In this document: positions 4,645 to 6,655 of the stretch, one piece after another
Layout: every line of letters starts with the position of its first letter
How positions within the stretch are numbered: the first letter of the stretch is position 1
Origin: JANMCE01 sp031360915
GTDB taxonomy: Bacteria > Actinomycetota > Acidimicrobiia > Acidimicrobiales > Ilumatobacteraceae
Direction of reading: 5' to 3'
NCBI GenBank assembly: GCA_031360915.1
Contig: JANMCE010000080.1
Location: forward strand, 1-6,655
DNA length: 6,655 bases
Made by a program: the position numbers and the translations under genes
Notes under the pieces: model-generated
Database searches by the model: none
What the model saw: only the letters and a program-made list of their open reading frames with translations
What the model was told of the DNA's origin: nothing

Positions 4645-6164
4645 GTCGACCACCCGCGAAGAAGCTGGCGAAGATGACGACGGGTCACCTCGGAGTCGAA
4701 ACGACGGAAGCGATCGGCAAACTCGCGACGCGCTTCACGCTGACGTTGCTCGATCGACTCGATCAACTGACCAACGGCCACCAGCAGCTCGTCGTGCCCA
4801 CGAACCGACGGGTCCGTCAGCACCACGTGACGTAGCCATTCAGCCTGGACCTGAGCATCCTGGTGAACCCCGAGGTTATTCTGCAGGGCCTTGAGTTGCC
4901 CAACGAACGCCTTTCTCGGCGCATTTCCCGGCAGCCCACCAAAACACTCCACCAGATAGCGAAGGCGTTTGGCATCCTTGCGGAGCTGATGCACTTCGGC
5001 CGCGGGTGACTCATCGGTGATCGCCCGCCCATCGGTGACCAAGCGCCGCTCCACCTTCATGATCTGGTCGGCAACGAACACGCCGAGCGGACGCTCAGCC
5101 GCCTCTGCCGATCGTGGTTGAGCCAAGAATTCTGACCAAGACGTCAGCAGCTCACGCGTGGCCGTCGACGTCAACACCTTCCGCAGTTCCCTCTGCGCGT
5201 GCTGGCGTTGGTGAGCGAGCAGCGTACGAATGGGGTTGAGGGTCGAGCGTGTCGTCGGTGAGAGAGATGCGACTTCCTGATCCCACCCGAGGAGATACAC
5301 GTCGAGGTCCCGAACGGCGCTGGTCTGGCGACCGAAGTCGGCAAACGCGAGCTGGAACTGCTGGCGGGCATCCTCCGGCAGCACCCGCTTGGCACGACTC
5401 AGGATCGCCCGCGTTCGGCGGATGGCGACGCGGACATCGTGCAGAAATTCGGTGTCGGTATCAGCGATCGCTCCCGCAAGATTCGCAGCCAGGCTGGCGG
5501 CAAGGTTCTGCAGTACGGCAGCGAAGCCATCGATGGCCTTCTCGTCCGGCTTGAGTGGAACAGTTGGCGAATCCGGTAAGCCCGCCAGGTCGTAACCGCT
5601 GGCCGAGGCGACGAGCTCTACGAGAGTCAATTCACTCTCGGCCCAACCCGATGCGACGACAAGTTGCCTCGTTCGTTTCGCAGCGCCCGGGTGACCCGGG
5701 CGTTCGTCGACCTCGACAACGGTGTCGGACAGCGGCGCACCGCTTGCGGTTCGCACGTCCGAGAGAACCCGCACCGCAGAGACGATCTTCATTGAGCCGT
5801 CACGGCGCCAAGCCTGAGTGACCTCCGCGGTACACCCAACTGTTGGCAGCAGCGCTCGCATCTCAACAGCCGCACCCAGCCGCGACCGGAACGGCCCAGC
5901 AGACAACCCATCCACAAATGTCGGAACCGTCGACAGCGCAACACTGGCGGGAGCCGTTTGGGCAGACGCAAGGATCAGCTCCGAGTCTCCACCGCCGGCC
6001 AGCACCAGTTGAAGTCCCGCTGCGTGCAACCGACCATCGAAGGTGTCGTGCCACTCGAAACTTCGGCGATCCGGGGGGTCAATCTCGAAATCGGCGAACT
6101 CAAGCGCAGCAAGAAGCCCGGCCAGATCAGGCGATTTCGCGACGAACGTCGTCGTGATCATCAT
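4641..6164 (-). CDS. CHAD domain protein with degenerate CYTH-like N-terminus
   Basis: CHAD domains are histidine-rich helical domains that bind polyphosphate, and several have been shown to coat polyphosphate granules (phosins). In this 507-residue protein the C-terminal half (about 225-500) is a full CHAD domain with its two repeats: HDVRVAIRRTR (His242) and HQLRKDAKRLRY (His392), plus GVHQDA (His434) and many Arg/Lys on one helix face. The N-terminal half is CYTH-like, judged by WHDTFDGRLHAAG (38-50), which mirrors the YxDTxDxRLxxxG motif. However, it lacks the ExExK metal-binding motif and the catalytic basic residues, so it is probably non-catalytic. The start is one of two adjacent ATGs (6164 or 6161) after GAGGAG. 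The frame remains open to 6593, but that part is antisense to the CYTH enzyme gene. It is first in an operon with parA, overlapping by 4 bp. Confidence 0.92.
   Translation of the reverse strand: MMITTTFVAKSPDLAGLLAALEFADFEIDPPDRRSFEWHDTFDGRLHAAGLQLVLAGGGDSELILASAQTAPASVALSTVPTFVDGLSAGPFRSRLGAAVEMRALLPTVGCTAEVTQAWRRDGSMKIVSAVRVLSDVRTASGAPLSDTVVEVDERPGHPGAAKRTRQLVVASGWAESELTLVELVASASGYDLAGLPDSPTVPLKPDEKAIDGFAAVLQNLAASLAANLAGAIADTDTEFLHDVRVAIRRTRAILSRAKRVLPEDARQQFQLAFADFGRQTSAVRDLDVYLLGWDQEVASLSPTTRSTLNPIRTLLAHQRQHAQRELRKVLTSTATRELLTSWSEFLAQPRSAEAAERPLGVFVADQIMKVERRLVTDGRAITDESPAAEVHQLRKDAKRLRYLVECFGGLPGNAPRKAFVGQLKALQNNLGVHQDAQVQAEWLRHVVLTDPSVRGHDELLVAVGQLIESIEQRQREARREFADRFRRFDSEVTRRHLRQLLRGWST
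5684..5702. repeat. 19-bp perfect inverted repeat inside the CHAD gene
   Basis: CGCCCGGGT and ACCCGGGCG flank a single central base, giving a perfect 9+1+9 palindrome in the region joining the CYTH-like and CHAD parts. It encodes a short Gly/Pro-containing linker stretch. A 7-bp stem (CGAGAGT/ACTCTCG, 5621-5640) lies about 45 bp away. They may be chance in GC-rich DNA, RNA structure or a binding site. Confidence 0.7.
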
Positions 6165-6168
6165 CTCC

Positions 6169-6197
6169 TCGACGCTAGCTCTACGGTGCGCAATACT
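6169..6197 (+). promoter_or_regulatory. Predicted promoter of the CYTH gene
   Basis: TCGACG (6169-6174) and AATACT (6192-6197) are separated by 17 bp and resemble -35 and -10 hexamers. The expected transcription start, about 7 bases after the -10, coincides with the GTG at 6204, which points to a leaderless message. The intergenic gap to the divergent CHAD gene is only 39 bp, so the two promoters must overlap. Confidence 0.45.
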
Positions 6198-6203
6198 CCC
6201 AGG

Positions 6204-6655
6204 GTGGCCGTGGAAATCGAACGAAAGTTTTTGGTCGACGCTGATCGCGTTCCGGCTGATCTGACCACAGGAGTCCCTATCCGTCAGGGGTACCTGGCCC
6301 AGGAGGGCGACGTTGAGGCGCGGGTGCGCATCACCCCGGTGGAAGCCACCCTCACCGTGAAGGCAGGGAAGGGCCTGAGCCGCACCGAAGTGGAGATCGT
6401 GATCACCCCCAAGGATGCCGAAGCCCTGTGGGTGCACACCGAGGGTCGGCGTATCGACAAGCAACGCACCCGGGTAGAAATCGGCGGAGATGTGGCCGAA
6501 GTCGACCTTTATGCCGGCGACCTCACCGGACTCTGCACCGCCGAGGTGGAGTTCGCCAACGAACAAAGCGCCGCTGCATTTGTCCCTCCGCACTGGTTAG
6601 GTACCGATGTCACTGGTCAATCAGCCTGGTCGAACGCTTCGCTGGCCCGCCACGG
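6204..6655 (+). CDS. CYTH-domain triphosphate tunnel enzyme, probable inorganic tripolyphosphatase (3' end off window)
   Basis: The frame opens at GTG 6204 (or GTG 6210) and runs off the right edge after 150 codons without a stop. It begins with the CYTH hallmark ExExK (EIERK, residues 4-8). It continues with Arg27, VRI (41-43), the strand TVKAGKG with Lys53, LSRTEVEI (58-65), TEGRRIDKQR (79-88), EVDLYAGDL (99-107) and AEVEF (Glu114, Glu116), which supply the metal- and phosphate-binding acids and bases of a beta-tunnel. By eye it is closest to the small stand-alone tripolyphosphatases such as the Nitrosomonas europaea enzyme, which hydrolyses PPPi; thiamine triphosphatase or adenylate cyclase activity is less likely. 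Almost the whole of a 150-160 aa protein is present. It is divergent from the CHAD gene. A pairing of an active CYTH enzyme with a degenerate CYTH-CHAD protein suggests shared polyphosphate chemistry. Confidence 0.92.
   Translation, partial: MAVEIERKFLVDADRVPADLTTGVPIRQGYLAQEGDVEARVRITPVEATLTVKAGKGLSRTEVEIVITPKDAEALWVHTEGRRIDKQRTRVEIGGDVAEVDLYAGDLTGLCTAEVEFANEQSAAAFVPPHWLGTDVTGQSAWSNASLARH

Noticed and set aside
4645..4653. GTG at 4653 as parA start
   Set aside because: Possible, but the GTG at 4644 gives the GTGA stop-start overlap and better ribosome-site spacing, and the conserved ParA N-terminus begins there.
6165..6593. 143-codon upstream extension of the CHAD frame
   Set aside because: It is antisense to the CYTH gene, whose frame carries clear EIERK, AEVEF and other motifs; the ATG pair at 6164/6161 follows GAGGAG.

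Overview
The window looks like chromosomal DNA from a high-GC actinobacterium. The codon third positions are G/C-rich, GTG is used as a start, one gene appears to have a leaderless promoter, and the proteins resemble actinobacterial families (CYTH/CHAD proteins, a PtpB-like phosphatase, actinobacterial PPK1). An acidimicrobial lineage is possible, but this is an impression and not a demonstrated placement. No tRNA, rRNA, IS element, integrase or CRISPR array was found.

Layout, left to right. At the far left is the leader of a minus-strand gene that starts just outside the window (strong Shine-Dalgarno at 9-15). Facing it, at 63-106, is an 11-bp direct-repeat array matching the actinobacterial PhoP ('Pho') box. 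Next come an unrecognised 198-aa protein (192-788, +) and a convergent, 4-bp-overlapping methyltransferase-fold protein (785-1315, -). At 1386-2248 (-) lies a decayed polyphosphate kinase gene (ppk1) with two frameshifts, internal deletions and lost ends. A second Pho-box-like pair (2322-2343) separates it from an intact PtpB-type tyrosine/lipid phosphatase (2418-3206, +). The stretch 3207-3900 has no convincing gene but holds hairpins.

The right half is a two-gene minus-strand operon followed by a divergent gene. A CHAD protein with a degenerate CYTH-like N-terminus (4641-6164) is translationally coupled by a GTGA overlap to an orphan ParA/MinD-type ATPase (3901-4644). Divergent from them is a stand-alone CYTH/triphosphate-tunnel enzyme (6204 to beyond the right edge), closest by eye to inorganic tripolyphosphatases.

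The theme is phosphate and polyphosphate: a dead PPK1, a polyphosphate-binding CHAD protein, a probable tripolyphosphatase, a phosphatase and two candidate Pho boxes. The most interesting idea is that the ParA, which has no ParB or parS here, uses the CHAD protein as its cargo adaptor to position or partition polyphosphate granules. That is inference from gene order and known family properties; nothing in the sequence proves it.
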